Origin: Amorphophallus konjac
Taxonomy: Eukaryota > Streptophyta > Magnoliopsida > Alismatales > Araceae
Assembly (NCBI GenBank): GCA_022559845.1
Contig: JAHNEJ010002013.1
Coordinates: 1-64,000 of the forward strand
Length of the DNA stretch: 64,000 nucleotides
Reading direction: 5' to 3'
Made by a program: the position numbers and the translations under genes. This document shows, piece by piece, positions 41,992-53,458 of this stretch (its first letter is position 1; each line of letters begins with the position of its first letter). The notes beneath the pieces are model-generated. The model was not told where the DNA came from, did no database searches, and saw only the letters and a program-made list of their open reading frames with translations.

Positions 41992-42718
41992 GTGGGGCTG
42001 CTAGGGTAGCTGGCGTCGGGCCATTGGAGGGTCCTCCCGATACTGATGTCGAGAGGGGTACTACTGCCTCAAAGAGACCTCGCATTGAGAGTCCTGGAGA
42101 GGACGTGAGGTCTTCGTCCCGCCTTCGGCTTGAGGAAGAATCTCCCGCGATTGAGGCTGTCTCTAGTGAGTGACATAATTTGATAAGTTGCTGCCTTTAG
42201 GCTCATATGCAATGTCATAAACATATTTTACCTGGCTAAATGCAGCTCCCCCGGAGGTCAGGGCAGGCTTAAGTTTTTCTCCTTCTCAGGCGAACGCCCC
42301 TGCGGGAGCAGATGTTCCTCTGGACGAGCCTCCTATGCCCAACAACATTTTCAGCTTTGAAGAGTTAATCTCTCCCACGGACGATTATACGCCGGTGACG
42401 GCTAACTCCCCCTCGCCTATCGCCACGGGGGCCATGGGTGGTCAGCCCTCAGGTAATATACCCAACCTTGTCTCTTCGTTGATACATGAAGAACTGGAGA
42501 TCACTAATTCTTTAGTGTTGATCTTTGGCTATACAGGAGTTCCTAATGCTGTTCCTCCTGGCTTAACAACGGGAGACGATGCCGGCTCCACTTCTGGGAG
42601 CATGTTCACTTCTGGGAGTGGGAGTTCTGCGGCTTCTGATCCCCTTTTTAAAAGGAGCTCAAGTTCTACCTCAGGTGCTAAGATCTCGAGCTCTTCTCCA
42701 GGCGGGAGTGACTCCCGG

Positions 42719-45700
42719 TGTAGCAACTCGAAATTTTATATATGTATTTATATGCAAAAAGAAAGTAATGAAAGATGAAAATAAAATAAATGATAAATAT
42801 TTTTCTTTATTTCTTTAAAGTGTAGAATATAAAAACGTGAATCCTATCCCACATGTTAACACGAACGGCGAGATTCGTGGCACGATTCTGAGAAGGCGAA
42901 GACGTCGGTACTGTAGCATCTGATTTAAGAGAAAATTATTAGCTCTAATTAAATCTTAATTAGTATATGATGTAATTTCTTACCTAATTGAATAAATGTG
43001 GTCATGGATTATGTCATAAAGGGAGATTTATTTTAATATTTATATGTTGGAAATTAATGTCAACATAAGTTGGTAATAGTAACATGAGTTAGTGAAATAG
43101 GAAAATTAGGTGGAAAATTGACTTAGAATTAAATTAACAATAAAATATCATTGAATAAATGAGGTAATTGATTTTGTCATAAAGGGAGATTTATTTCAAC
43201 ATCCACATGTTGGAAATTATTGCCAACATAAGTTGGTATAATAGTAACATGGGTGAGTGACATAGGAAATTAGGTGTGTTGTCCCCGGTAGATGGCAATC
43301 AAGAGGGGAGGGGTGAATTGATTGGCAATAAAAAATTTAACAACAATCTTTTGCAATAGATGTAATGGAAGGGTAATATATGAAGCACTCTTCTCACCCG
43401 TTGATGATAACACACGAACAACGGAAATATATGAAAATCTGAATAGACGAGATTTGAAATACACTCCGCTCGACAAGAAGTCCACTCGAGAAGGAACGTA
43501 GAAGCAAACCACAATGAACAAGATGATTTTAGGTGGTTCGGGTTCACAACAGTGACCCCTACGTCCACCCCTCACAGAGTGAGGATTACTTCCACTATAG
43601 AGTGAAAACCCACACACACACACGCTGTGAAACACACAGCCACACACACACACAAGCGCTGCGACCAGCAAACGCACACACACACACACAAAGTATTTCG
43701 TTCAATAGAAGAGTAATCAGATATACAATGATCCTTCAAAACTGAAATAGAATGAACAAGGTATATGCAATAAAGATCTTGAGGTCGCCAGAAATCCCCC
43801 TTTCAATAGATATCCCAGCTGAGGTTCTTCATAGCCTGGTCAATGAAGCAAGATGTGGACAGATCTTCAAGATGAAGCCCGGATGTTGATGTGCAGCTCG
43901 AGATCCAAGTTGACCAGCTTCAAATGAGGAAGTAAGGCTTCCATCCGTGCTCTGGAGGCATCTAATCAGCAAGGGGATCGACCATATTCCGATGTAGATG
44001 GCTTCTATTCGCGCATGGAAGGGTTCCCACGAGCTTTCTTCTCCTACAAGACAAAAACAAGATAAGATCGAATGTTCCCTTTTTTCCTCTTTTTTTTTGG
44101 GACGCCCTAATCATTGATATTTATAGTCCCAAGGAGAGGGGACACGTGTGACAAGATGGGACCTCGGATCTCCCAACATTAGGGCAAAACGAGGAATAAA
44201 AACGGCGGCCACGAAACGGATCTCGAACCGGACTGGCGGTCCGTAACTCCAGGGGTCGACCCATGAAACACGGGTCATGAAGCCTGACAAGTGAAATTTC
44301 CAGGGGTCGACCCATGGGGTCGACCCATTGCGCCAATCTGCTAAAACCTGCTAAACCCGAGGGCTTCGGGTGACAAAAAGGGTCGACCCACCATTGGGTC
44401 GACCCACACACATTATGCAGACAACTGAAAATCTGTGGGTTCTGGAGCACCTAGGGGTCGACCCATGGGGTCGACCCACGAACTACTTCTCAACAAAAAG
44501 AAGGAAATGAGCTAACAGCCAACAAGGGGTCGACCCTTAGGGTCCACCCCATCAAAACTAACATATTATTCAAATCTATGAGCTGGTTATAAACTAGGAT
44601 CAACCCTTTGGGTCAACCCATGACAACTACAAAAGAATTCAACTTATTAAGGGGTAAGGTTTTGTTTGGATCTCACCAATCGTCCTTCAATGATTGAGGA
44701 AGTTAGCTTCATTCCATATTTCTATAAAGACACAAAATTGGACTTAGATTGAAACTTTGACAAACATGATTCAAAACACTTACTCAAGATAGATGATCTT
44801 GATCCTGCAAGTATATCTCCTCTGGCAACCTTAGTGGTTCATGAACTAAGAAGAAAAAGGTGAAATATAGTAAAGCAGTTCAAAATGACTTTGACTAAAT
44901 ATATTCAACCAACAAAAGTCCTAGTCTAATATAGTGTTTGGTCATCATCAAAATCCAACAAATAGAATATTTACACAGGGGGTTCAACAAGGTGGAAGAT
45001 GGAATTTAATTAGTTATAAAATAATTATGGGACTTGGCCTATAAATAGGGTTAAGATCTTCCCTACTCAAAGCACAAATCCATTGAGGAGGAGTATTCAA
45101 AGTGTTATTCGTTATTCTTCTTCTTCCTCTTCGATCTTCCACTAAGTGGGTATTTTCTCAGGTTAAACTCAAATTGATGCATGAATTGGATGTAGATGTA
45201 TGTCTACTTTGATTCTATACTATTTTTCCCAATTTTTATTGAGTTTTAAGCATGCTATCCATACAATTGGACATAAGATTTTAACCGAGATTTTTATCCG
45301 CCGGAAGATCCGACTCGGATCACAGTGTCTTTCTAAGACCGTGTTCTGGATGCGCGATCTCCACCCCGATCGTGATGTTTTCAGGTTCTAATTGAACCAA
45401 TATATCCTCTAGCATGTTAAATACATCATGTTAAGTTGCATATCATTTAAATTCACACACGATTAAGTTAAGGATACGGAAGATAATAATTCTATTCCAT
45501 GAGCTTATATTTCTGTTCTAATTCTTGTTACCTTCATGATATCCTTGATCTCCATGACTATGTTATATGTCTGGCATGTTAAATGGAGTAGATATTATCT
45601 GTTAAAATTACATGGGCTTAGTTGCATGATCGTGATCAATACGAGTTTTAACGATTTCCATGTTATCGCATTACCGTGTTTTCGACAAGTCGCGTAGTTC

Positions 45701-47144
45701 GCTAGATTCCCAAGGAAAAACGGTGTCTAAGGAAAGAGGTCCACGGGCAAACGCTTTAAGTGGATAAGTGGTTACTTAATTAGGACCTCGTGAATATGAG
45801 GAGAGCCTCCCACTGTCCCAGCTCTTACCTGGCCGTGATTCTTCGATTTTCTAGTTAAGCTCCGACTGCGAAAAACGGGATAGAATTTTCGCTAGAATTG
45901 TTCCTCATTTCCAATAAGTCGTGTAATTAACAAGATTCTCAAAGAAAAACGGTGTCTAAGGAAAAAGGTCCACGGGCAAACGCTTTAAGTGGATAAGTGG
46001 CTTCTTAATTAGGACCTCACGCATGCGAGGGGAGCTTCCCACTGTCCCACCTCTTACCTGGCCGTAATTTCTCGATTTTCTAGCTAAACACCCGACTGTG
46101 AAAAACTTGATCTAAACCCGTTTTACGAGATTTTTCGCAAGGGCTGATTATGCCTTGTCCGACAATCTAATCTTTTATCGACTTAATGTCGTTAAACATG
46201 ATGTCTTAAATCCTTTTCGAACTTCTCTTTCAACTACTTGTAATCTTGTACTACTCATACCTCGAATGATAATTTTTGCTAGATCTATACTTTATTTAGT
46301 AAGCTTTACCTTGAAATTCTTTAGCCATACATATTATGTGGATGTCTAAATATACTTGGGATCTATGATCCATAACCCCAATGCCTGGCGTTAATGGGTC
46401 CAGCTCTGGTCCTGGGGGGAGCGCCCGAAAGTACTTGTGCCCATGGGAGTTGAATGACCTGGTGTGGTATTGCACTGAAGTGCTTGACTTGTTAGATTGA
46501 TTTATGACATTCCACAGTTCGTGAATTACTTGACTTTCTTGAATACATGAAGTACTTGAATTACGTGAAATACTTGACTTGTACATACTTGCGTGAAATG
46601 GCCAGTTTCATGATAATACTTGCTACATGATCATTCTCTACTTGAACTTTACTCTTGATATCTTGTCTACTTGTGATTCCAATTACTTGCATTACTTTAC
46701 TCTCTCTCCTATTCTTGTTCCATGTTTTATTTACGTTTCTCGACATAGCACATATCTTTATCCAAAAATGTTAATTATTTTAAGTTGCCTGGTATAGAGA
46801 TATAAATTCTACTGAGCGTTTCGTTCACTCTACGTTTTCGGTTAACATTGTAGGTAGTTCAGATGATGAACCCCAAACACATGGGGATGGGCAAGAGTGA
46901 AACGAGGGATCGAGTTCATCTTAGTTACCTAGGTTTATGAGTGTTACTCTTGCTAGAATTATGTACTTGGAAGTTGTATTATGCCTCTTAAGGCTTAAGA
47001 ATGTTGTAAAACTTTATTTTGATGAAATAAAAGTATCCTTTTCTTCTTGTGTCCCATTATGGTTGGACCCTATTATACATGCTCTTGATCGACACGAATG
47101 TTTACGACTCGTCGCGCCTCAATATTCCACGTCGGGGCGTGACA
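42719..47144 (+). mobile_element. solo LTR, Del/Tekay-like (Ty3 chromovirus), in the PMD gene
   Basis: Starts TGTAGCAACTCGAAATTTTA (compare TGTAACGACCC at 63426) and ends TCGGGGCGTGACA, the usual 5' and 3' words of plant Del/Tekay LTRs. Flanks CCCGG (42714-42718) and CCCAG (47145-47149) fit a 5-bp duplication with one change. It is about 2.7 kb once the nested LTR is removed. An internal segment of about 200 bp (containing GGTGTCTAAGGAAA...GGTCC) is duplicated with a 229-bp spacing (45722 and 45951). No internal domain is present, so it is a solo LTR. Confidence 0.75.
43277..44989 (-). mobile_element. solo LTR, Copia (SIRE/Maximus-like), nested in the solo LTR
   Basis: TGTTGTCCCCGG...GGTTCAACA with exact target duplication AGGTG (43272-43276, 44990-44994). 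On the - strand it starts TGTTGAACCCCC and soon reads TGTTGGATTTTGATGATGAC, a word typical of SIRE-type LTRs. The TATA on the - strand is the complement of 44118-44125. It contains repeated inverted GGGTCGACCCA words (44260-44480) and a CA microsatellite (43610-43690). Confidence 0.75.
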
Positions 47145-48995
47145 CCCAGGAAGAGGGAGAGTTGGAGGATGCTGGCGGTGAGTGTAGATGCATTTCTGCC
47201 TTTCTCGCCCGACCTCTTCTTATAAAGATTTGTTTGGCTCTTATGGTTTGTCATTGAACAGGAGTTGACCTGGTCGACGCGATGGAGGATTTCTCACAGC
47301 TTATGGAATCCGACTCATTCATGGATCTCCTGAATTGCGGCGATGCTGCCAAAGCTACAAAGGCTGTGGAGGTGACAGGTGCTGAAATCGTGGCACCGAG
47401 GGATTCCGCCATCGTACCGCCTATACTTCTGCTGGGACATTCCCCTCATGCTGGTACTGGCAAGGACAGCGTGGCTGATCCTTCAGGTAAGAAATCTGTG
47501 GATTTGTTGTAGACTTCTTTATTGCTTCATTGCTGTCACTGCTGAGTTTACTAATGCGTTGGCTATGTGAATAGTGACAGGCCAGGCTGTCGAGGATGGC
47601 ATATCTCAACCCGATGGGGCAGCCCCGGGAGAGGAACTACTTGAGGAAGTTCCCCAGAGCTCGCTAGAGGGCCAGCGCAGCTCCGGGCATAACGCCCCAC
47701 CGGTGGACGCCCAGCTTATAGGTACCCCTTGGATCTGCCAATGAATAGCTGAACTTATGTCCACACTTTGTTTATGGTATTAACCATTTTTTCATGCAGA
47801 CTCTCCTTCAGAGCCAAGGGTTGAGGTCCCTGTGGCAGAGGAGTTCCCCGACGAGGGAGGGCTGATTCCTGTGGCCGAGCAATCTTGCTCCAAAGGGGTC
47901 CCCGATGTGGAGTCTGCCCCTCCTAGCATAGCTAAAGAAGGGGATACTATTGAGACAGGTACACAACTGGTCTTAGAGCTCAACATTAGTTGTATGCCGC
48001 TTCATAGACAAACAATTACATAATATTGCTTGAATGGTAGGGAGCCGAGCTACAGATGCACCACCTAGTGCACCAGCATCAGCCTCTATGAGTACTCCCT
48101 CCTCGGCCATTGGGGATGGGCATGCTTCTGCGGCGATTCGCACACACGAGGTAGCCTCAGGTATACCACCATATTGTGCCTTTCATGACTTTCCGTGCAT
48201 GTCCTCTTGATTGCGAACGAGCACTTATTCCACTTTCTCTTTGTTGCAACTCTCTTGAGAGAGGCCCCGGAGGCGTCTACGGACTTCCCTGCCTTTGGGG
48301 TCGAGTGGCCTGACGCCCCTCAGTCTGGGGTGGTGCTGGCAGATGCCGATACAGCTGGCCGACTTCTCCAGGGACTCGAGCAGTTGATTCGAGTCGATCC
48401 CTTGCCGGCTATAGAGGTTCTGAGGAGCAGTCTGGAGATCTTCACTCGGAGTTGTCACATGCTAGGTCTCCCCCGAGATGCGTGGGCTGCAAGGCTGGCA
48501 GCTTTGTGGAGCGAGTTCGCTCGCCTTCATATTGCGCAGGAGCAGAGACGGAGGACTCGACTGACGATCCAGCAAGAGGAAGAGCGGCTTGGCAGACTCT
48601 GGGCAGCCCAGGTTGAGGTTGGCCTCCAAGTTGAGAGCGACGAGGAGTGCAGTCGGAAGGCCATTTTTCGGGTATAGGTGCTGCAGAGGGAGCTTCGGGA
48701 GGCTGAGGTGGAGCGCCCGAGTGCGCAGGCCGCGGTAGAGATGTCCCGCCGTCGGCTTGGAGAGCTCCAGGAGGCGGCTCTCCAGAGCGAGACTCGCCTT
48801 GTCGAGTTGAGGAGGAGCGAGTCTGGTGCTTGAGGGCTTCGGCCCCTTTCTTGTACATAGGGCTATTACATTCTGCCCATTCTTGTTTCAGTTACCCTCG
48901 AGGGCTTGTCTCGGGCTCTTTTTTTGATAACATTGATGAATAAAGGGCAGAGCTTAGCATTTGTGTCTATCATCTTGCATGTATGCTTTTTTTAA

Positions 48996-49250
48996 TATAT
49001 TTTTTGTCACTTTACTAGCCCTACCGTCCTTTCGGATTTTTGCCAAGACTGACCCCCTTTAGCTTTTTCCAGTGCTCCCTTGTGGGTTTTCACACTGAGG
49101 GGTACCCATTTTTACCTAAAGCGCCATTTCGGGTTTTCACCTTAGCGGGGTTAAAGCCTTTTCGCCCTTGATTGCTTCCCTAACAGAAACAACCAAGTCC
49201 GCTGGGGCATCAATATTTTTAACCCCGTTATTTTTTTTATTTTTTTTAAA
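48996..49250 (-). repeat. post-integrase module (element 2 copy)
   Basis: On the - strand it carries TTAAAAATATTGATGCCCC, three GTGAAAACCCGAAATGGCG-type motifs and GGTAGGGCTAGTAAAGTGAC, as at 19678-19918 in element 1. Only one copy remains; the expected second copy would have lain in the deleted segment. Confidence 0.7.
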
Positions 49251-50361
49251 TAGGTACCTATGGTGCCAAAAGGCAGAGAGGGTGTGGCATTCCCGGAGGG
49301 ACATGTGTGCCGCAGCGGAGGGACAAGTGGGTGGATTTGACAGCCCTAGTGGGACGCGCTTAGTCAAATCCAAAGATCGATAGGTCGAATGGGCTGACAA
49401 CCCGAGAAGGGCGTGCATAGGCCAAGCCCAGTTGGGACAACAAATAAGTAGGTTTAACAATCCGAAAGGGACATGCGGGCTAAACCTGGAAGCCGATAGG
49501 CGAGATGGGTTGGCAGCCCGAAAGGGGCACGCGTAGGCCAAGCCCAGTAAGATGAAAGAGGGGATTTGACAGTCCGGGTGGGACATATGAGTCAAACTGG
49601 CAAGTCGATAGGGAAATAGGGTTGGCAGCCTGAGGAAGACATGCATAGGCCAAGCCTGTGGGGACAAAATAATGGACTTGACGATCTCAGTGGGATATGT
49701 GAGTCAAGCCTGAAAACCAAGAGGCGAGATGAGTTGGCAGCCTCAAAGGGGCATGCATAGGTCAAACCCCAAAAGAAGGCAAGGATGGATTTGACAGCCC
49801 TAGTGGGACGTGAGAGTCAAACCCGAAAGTCGATAGGCAAGATAGGTTGGCGGCCTGAAAGGGACATGCATAGGCCAAACCCAGAAGGAGGAAAATATGG
49901 ATTTGACAGCCCTAGTGGGACGTGAGAGTTAAATCCGAAAGCCGATGGGCAGGATGGGTTGGCAGCCCGAGAGAGACATGCATAGGCCAGACCCTGAAGA
50001 AGGAAAAGATAGGTTTGACAGCCCTAGTGGGACGTGATAGTCAAACTCGAAAGCCGATAGGCAAGATGGATTGGCAGCCTGAGAGGGCCATGCATAGGTC
50101 AGACCCGGAAGAAGGAAAAGATGGGTTTGGCAGCCCTAGTGGGACGTGAGAGTCAAACCTGAAGGCCGATAGGCAAGATGGGTTGGCAGCTCGAGAGGGC
50201 CATGCATAGGCCATACCCGACGGGGCGAAAAGTTAGTGGGTTTAATAGCCTGGAGGGGACGTATGAGTTAAACCCAGAAGCCAATAGGCGAGGTGGGTCG
50301 GCAGCCCGGAAGGGGCATGCATAGGCCGAGCCCGATGGGACCGGAAGGACGGATTGGATAT
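49251..50361 (-). repeat. 112-bp satellite-like array (element 2)
   Basis: TTTGACAGCCCTAGTGGGAC recurs exactly every 112 bp at 49795, 49907, 50019 and 50131, with more diverged copies from 49341. Each unit also has GGTTGGCAGCCCGAGAGGG and CATGCATAGGCCA. It is the counterpart of the array at 18480-19672 in element 1 with a different period. It ends at the inserted LTR. Confidence 0.8.
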
Positions 50362-52234
50362 TGTTGGGTCCCAAGGTGCAGGAGGACGGATCTAGAGGGG
50401 GGGGGGCGTGAATAGATCCCCCTAAAAACTATGTCCAATTTAAAACTATAGCAACTTCACACAGCGGAACTAAACATTGACTGGCTATTTGCAAACTTAT
50501 GTACTTAGCGGACCAAGCCTCACAATGTGTGGGTGAAGGATTTGTGTGCGATGCAATACGGTGCACAACAGTTAGATTGATATGTGTGTGAACATCAATA
50601 ACATGTTGCAATGCATGTGCACAGTGAGTAACCAATAAGTGTGCAGTGTGTGTAGAATGTACCTGTGAATGAGGTAGAAGACAAGGAGACAATCGCACAA
50701 TTCAAACCATAAGGCACATGGATTTTAAGGTGGTTCGGGACCTCGACGGGCTCCCTACGTCCACCCCTCACCAAAACCTGGTGAGGATTCACTGCTGGAA
50801 AACCAGCACGGGGAAAACTCCCCAACACAAAGCAAAGCTCCACAACACGCAGGTCAAGCTTGCACACACATGGGGACACGCCCCAACACACACACGTAGG
50901 ACAGATCCTGCTCAAACACGGGGATGAACCCCAGACCGCCCTGGATCTGAAATCCAACGGCACACACACATACACACACAAATGCTCAGACACTTTGAGC
51001 CGGTGCAATCCTTGCACAGAAACACACGAAAATATTGTTCACAGTTTAGAAACAAAAACCATATAGGCATGATAGCTATTGATAAAATGACTTGTATAGA
51101 AACTCCCTATACCAAATTTGAATGATCTGATTTATGCATCAGCGGACGAGCTTCTGCTTCTTCTATTCTTCCTTGCGATCACTGGTAGCTCTTTGCGTTT
51201 CCAGATCTACAGCTTCGTCTTCAGCTCCTTCTTCTTCTGCTTCTTGACCTCAGCACCTTCTTCTTCTTCTTCTTTTTCTCTCACACTTGTAGCCCTACGC
51301 TGCCTTCACACGAAATTCCCTTCTTCTTCTAAATCTTTCCCGCCTACGTCTCTTCTTGATGTGGGAACGAGCTCACAAGTATCTCGCTGTTGCTTCTGCT
51401 CGATCTCACAGATCTCTCTCTTTTAGATTTTTCACGAATGCTCCTTTTTCCCGCTCTTTTTCAATTCTTCCATCTCTCTTTTTTCATCTTCGAGAAGGGC
51501 TTGTATTTATAGGACGGAAAATTGGAATTTCCAGAAATCTTCTTATCCAAAAGAAAATCCTTTTATTGGTCCAAGTGTCAAGAAACTTCTGAGAAAATGC
51601 CACGTGCCTAGGGAGATGTGCCAAGTTACCTTGGATCACGTGTCAAGATGATTGGGCTTCGAAGACTTGTGACTGGCATAAGTTTTCACGGACTTGGCTA
51701 TTTGTTAGCCTTGACAACCTATTATTCACCCTTATCTCTTATTTGTCGGCCTTAGCTAGTCATTTGTCACCCTTATCGTCCTGAGCCGTCGCCTTTGAAA
51801 AATCATTCTCTGCTGAAACCGTTGCCATCACCTATTTTTCACCGTTGCGAGATATTATACACCCTTGTTCACCTATTTGTCTGCCTTAAAGCCCATTTGT
51901 CGCCCTTATTCATTTGTTACCAGCGATGCTTCCTTCTTCAGCTTAACTGGCTTGGTAGCATGGCTGCGTAGACGCACAAGGAGTGATGTGTCGACGTAAC
52001 AATGTGGAACTTGTTCACTTCAGCCTCATTTCTCATTCTTCAGCCGGGTGACTTATTTGTCAGATTTATCTCCCATTTGTCACCCTTAAGGCCTTATTTG
52101 ACACTCTTATGCTCCATTTGACTTCCTTCAAAAGTGAATATCACCCCGGAGCTATTCTGCTTGGCTGCGTCGACGTATAGGGACCTTGCGTCAACGCAAC
52201 GATGTGGAATTTGACTGTCTTCACCTCTGGGCAT
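50362..52234 (-). mobile_element. Copia-type LTR fragment replacing RT-integrase of element 2
   Basis: Left edge TGTTGGGTCCCAAGG. It shares with the LTR at 43277 the block AGGTGGTTCGGG...CTACGTCCACCCCTCAC...GTGAGGATT. TATA on the - strand at the complement of 51504-51511. No CAACA end is found on the right; the sequence changes directly into RT at about 52234. About 3.4 kb present in element 1 between the RT motif CIDFRD and the array is missing, so one deletion probably removed both the LTR end and RT-RH-aRNH-INT. ATTTGTCRCCCTTA words recur at 51740-52110. Confidence 0.65.
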
Positions 52235-52924
52235 GCTTTATTCAAATCCCTGAAGTCGATACAGACTCTGACCTGGCCGTTCTTCTTCTTGACAGAGACT
52301 CCACACAGAGTACATGCAAGGCTCTATGAAGTCCACATTGAGCATCTTGTCCACCTCAGCGTTGACTTTTAGCTCCAGCTCGTGGCGCATACGCCTTTGG
52401 GCTTGCTTGATTGGCTTAACTGTTGGAAGTATTGCCAGCTCGTGTTCAGCCACAGAAGGGTCAAGCCCGGGCATTTCTTTATAAGTCCAGGCGAAACAAT
52501 CCCTGAACTCTTCTAGTAGCTGCCGATACGACTGCCTTTCTTTCTCACTGAGGAGAGCGCTCACAAAGGTCGGCCGATGGTCTCCTTTGCTTCCGAGATT
52601 GATCTCGATCAACTCGTCCACAGTTGCTTGGCCACCATCTTCAAGCTCTGGTGGAGCTGGTTGGAGGTCGACAAAGTCTCCCTCGTCATCAATATTTGCT
52701 TCATAGACTTCAAACTCTTCGAACCTCTCTTGCTCTTGGCTTGAAATCGAAGGACTTGCTTCGTCTTGTTGATGATTAACAGGCTGAGCTGTCCTTCCCT
52801 CAGGGAGGTGGTCATTGTTGACTTCTGTTGAAGGTGATGTTGTCATTGACGTCTCACCGGACTCCCTTACAGAGTCGTCAATCTTAGGCTCAACTTCTGT
52901 TGGCCCATGATGAGGAGGTAGCAA
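52235..52924 (-). pseudogene. start of reverse transcriptase (element 2), truncated
   Basis: Contains an acidic linker (SKRGSKSLKS frame variants), then QSYRQLLEEFRDCFAWTYKE, MPGLDPSVAEHELAILPTV and NVDFIEPCMYSVW. The reading then shifts before the CIDF motif, and the sequence ends just after it at 52235. Finger and palm (YVDD) domains, RNase H and integrase are absent, so this copy cannot reverse-transcribe itself. Confidence 0.8.
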
Positions 52925-52926
52925 TC

Positions 52927-53458
52927 CTATGGTGTTGACTGCATAGTGGACCTCGAAGTCCCTCTCTTGGTCATAGCCGAGTCCCCGCGTGTCTTTGCGA
53001 GCGAAGGGTGGTTGCCCACAGACTTGCGGAGGGTTCCACAGCTGGTGGAAATATGTCGCTCGTGCAGGGTCCTGAGCCTGCAGGATGTGCTATTTTGTGC
53101 ACATATCCCTAATATGTTTTGGCATATCATCCATCTCCTGGACTAGCACTGGCGCAGCATCGGTGGGAGTATCCCAGTCGAAATCATCCTCAAGAGGGCC
53201 CGGTGGGACTAAGTCACCTTTATAAAAGATGATCGGCTTGTCTCCCTTGCCCTTGTTATTCCTTCTCTTCCGTTGATAGGAGATCGTGAAAGTCTTCAGC
53301 TGCTCTACCTCGTACTCTTCCCGTTGGGACAAGAGTTGAAGACATTTGGGCGGTAAGGAGATACTCCGGTCAATGATCTGGCTAATGAGATTGGCTTCGA
53401 AGTCGACGCTTCGCCTTTCCGGATGAGACAGCTTGGAGGCGGCTTTGAGGCTTAGCCT
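52927..53458 (-). pseudogene. protease-RT linker (element 2)
   Basis: Pieces matching 13884-14700 of element 1: SQREEYEVEQLKTFTISYQR, PTDAAPVLVQEMDDMPKHIR and ARAAYFHQLW-like words in a shifted frame. No named domain. Confidence 0.5.

Larger units (their letters stand above)
39225..48833 (+). pseudogene. antisense plant-mobile-domain (PMD) gene carried by element 2, with introns
   Basis: The gene lies opposite to gag-pol. It starts MARSSGDGSRSRRPRARHAD after a CTTGTAG splice-like site. The PMD (PF10536-type) spans about 39480-41375. It includes TWASFAHEEYAHDCMIERVL, NTFVTARGETSLDL..VQRISDLPICGRPYEE (the hallmark 'threonine-phe-x-x-x-x-GE' and 'LPxxGRPY' words), a PYCFRFLMKTW helix, and FDIHYAGWWFKVSNV. 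The tail, after 41900, is a run of short acidic Ser/Pro-rich exons separated by 78-100 bp GT-AG introns (42453-42536 and 47722-47799 are clear examples). It ends with a coiled-coil-like exon (EEERLGRLWAAQVEVGLQVE), a stop at 48833 and AATAAA at 48939-48944. At least eight in-frame stops and a 4.4-kb solo-LTR insertion show it is broken here. PMD genes are known as additional ORFs of Tat elements and as host MAIL1/MAIN-type genes; its role in the element is unknown. Confidence 0.75.

Noticed and set aside
43605..43690. CA repeat frames with His/Thr-rich products
   Set aside because: A microsatellite inside the Copia-like solo LTR.
49251..50361. Possible CRISPR array because of regular 112-bp repeats
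   Set aside because: Repeats and spacers are both part of the same long unit, the genome is a plant nucleus and there are no cas genes.
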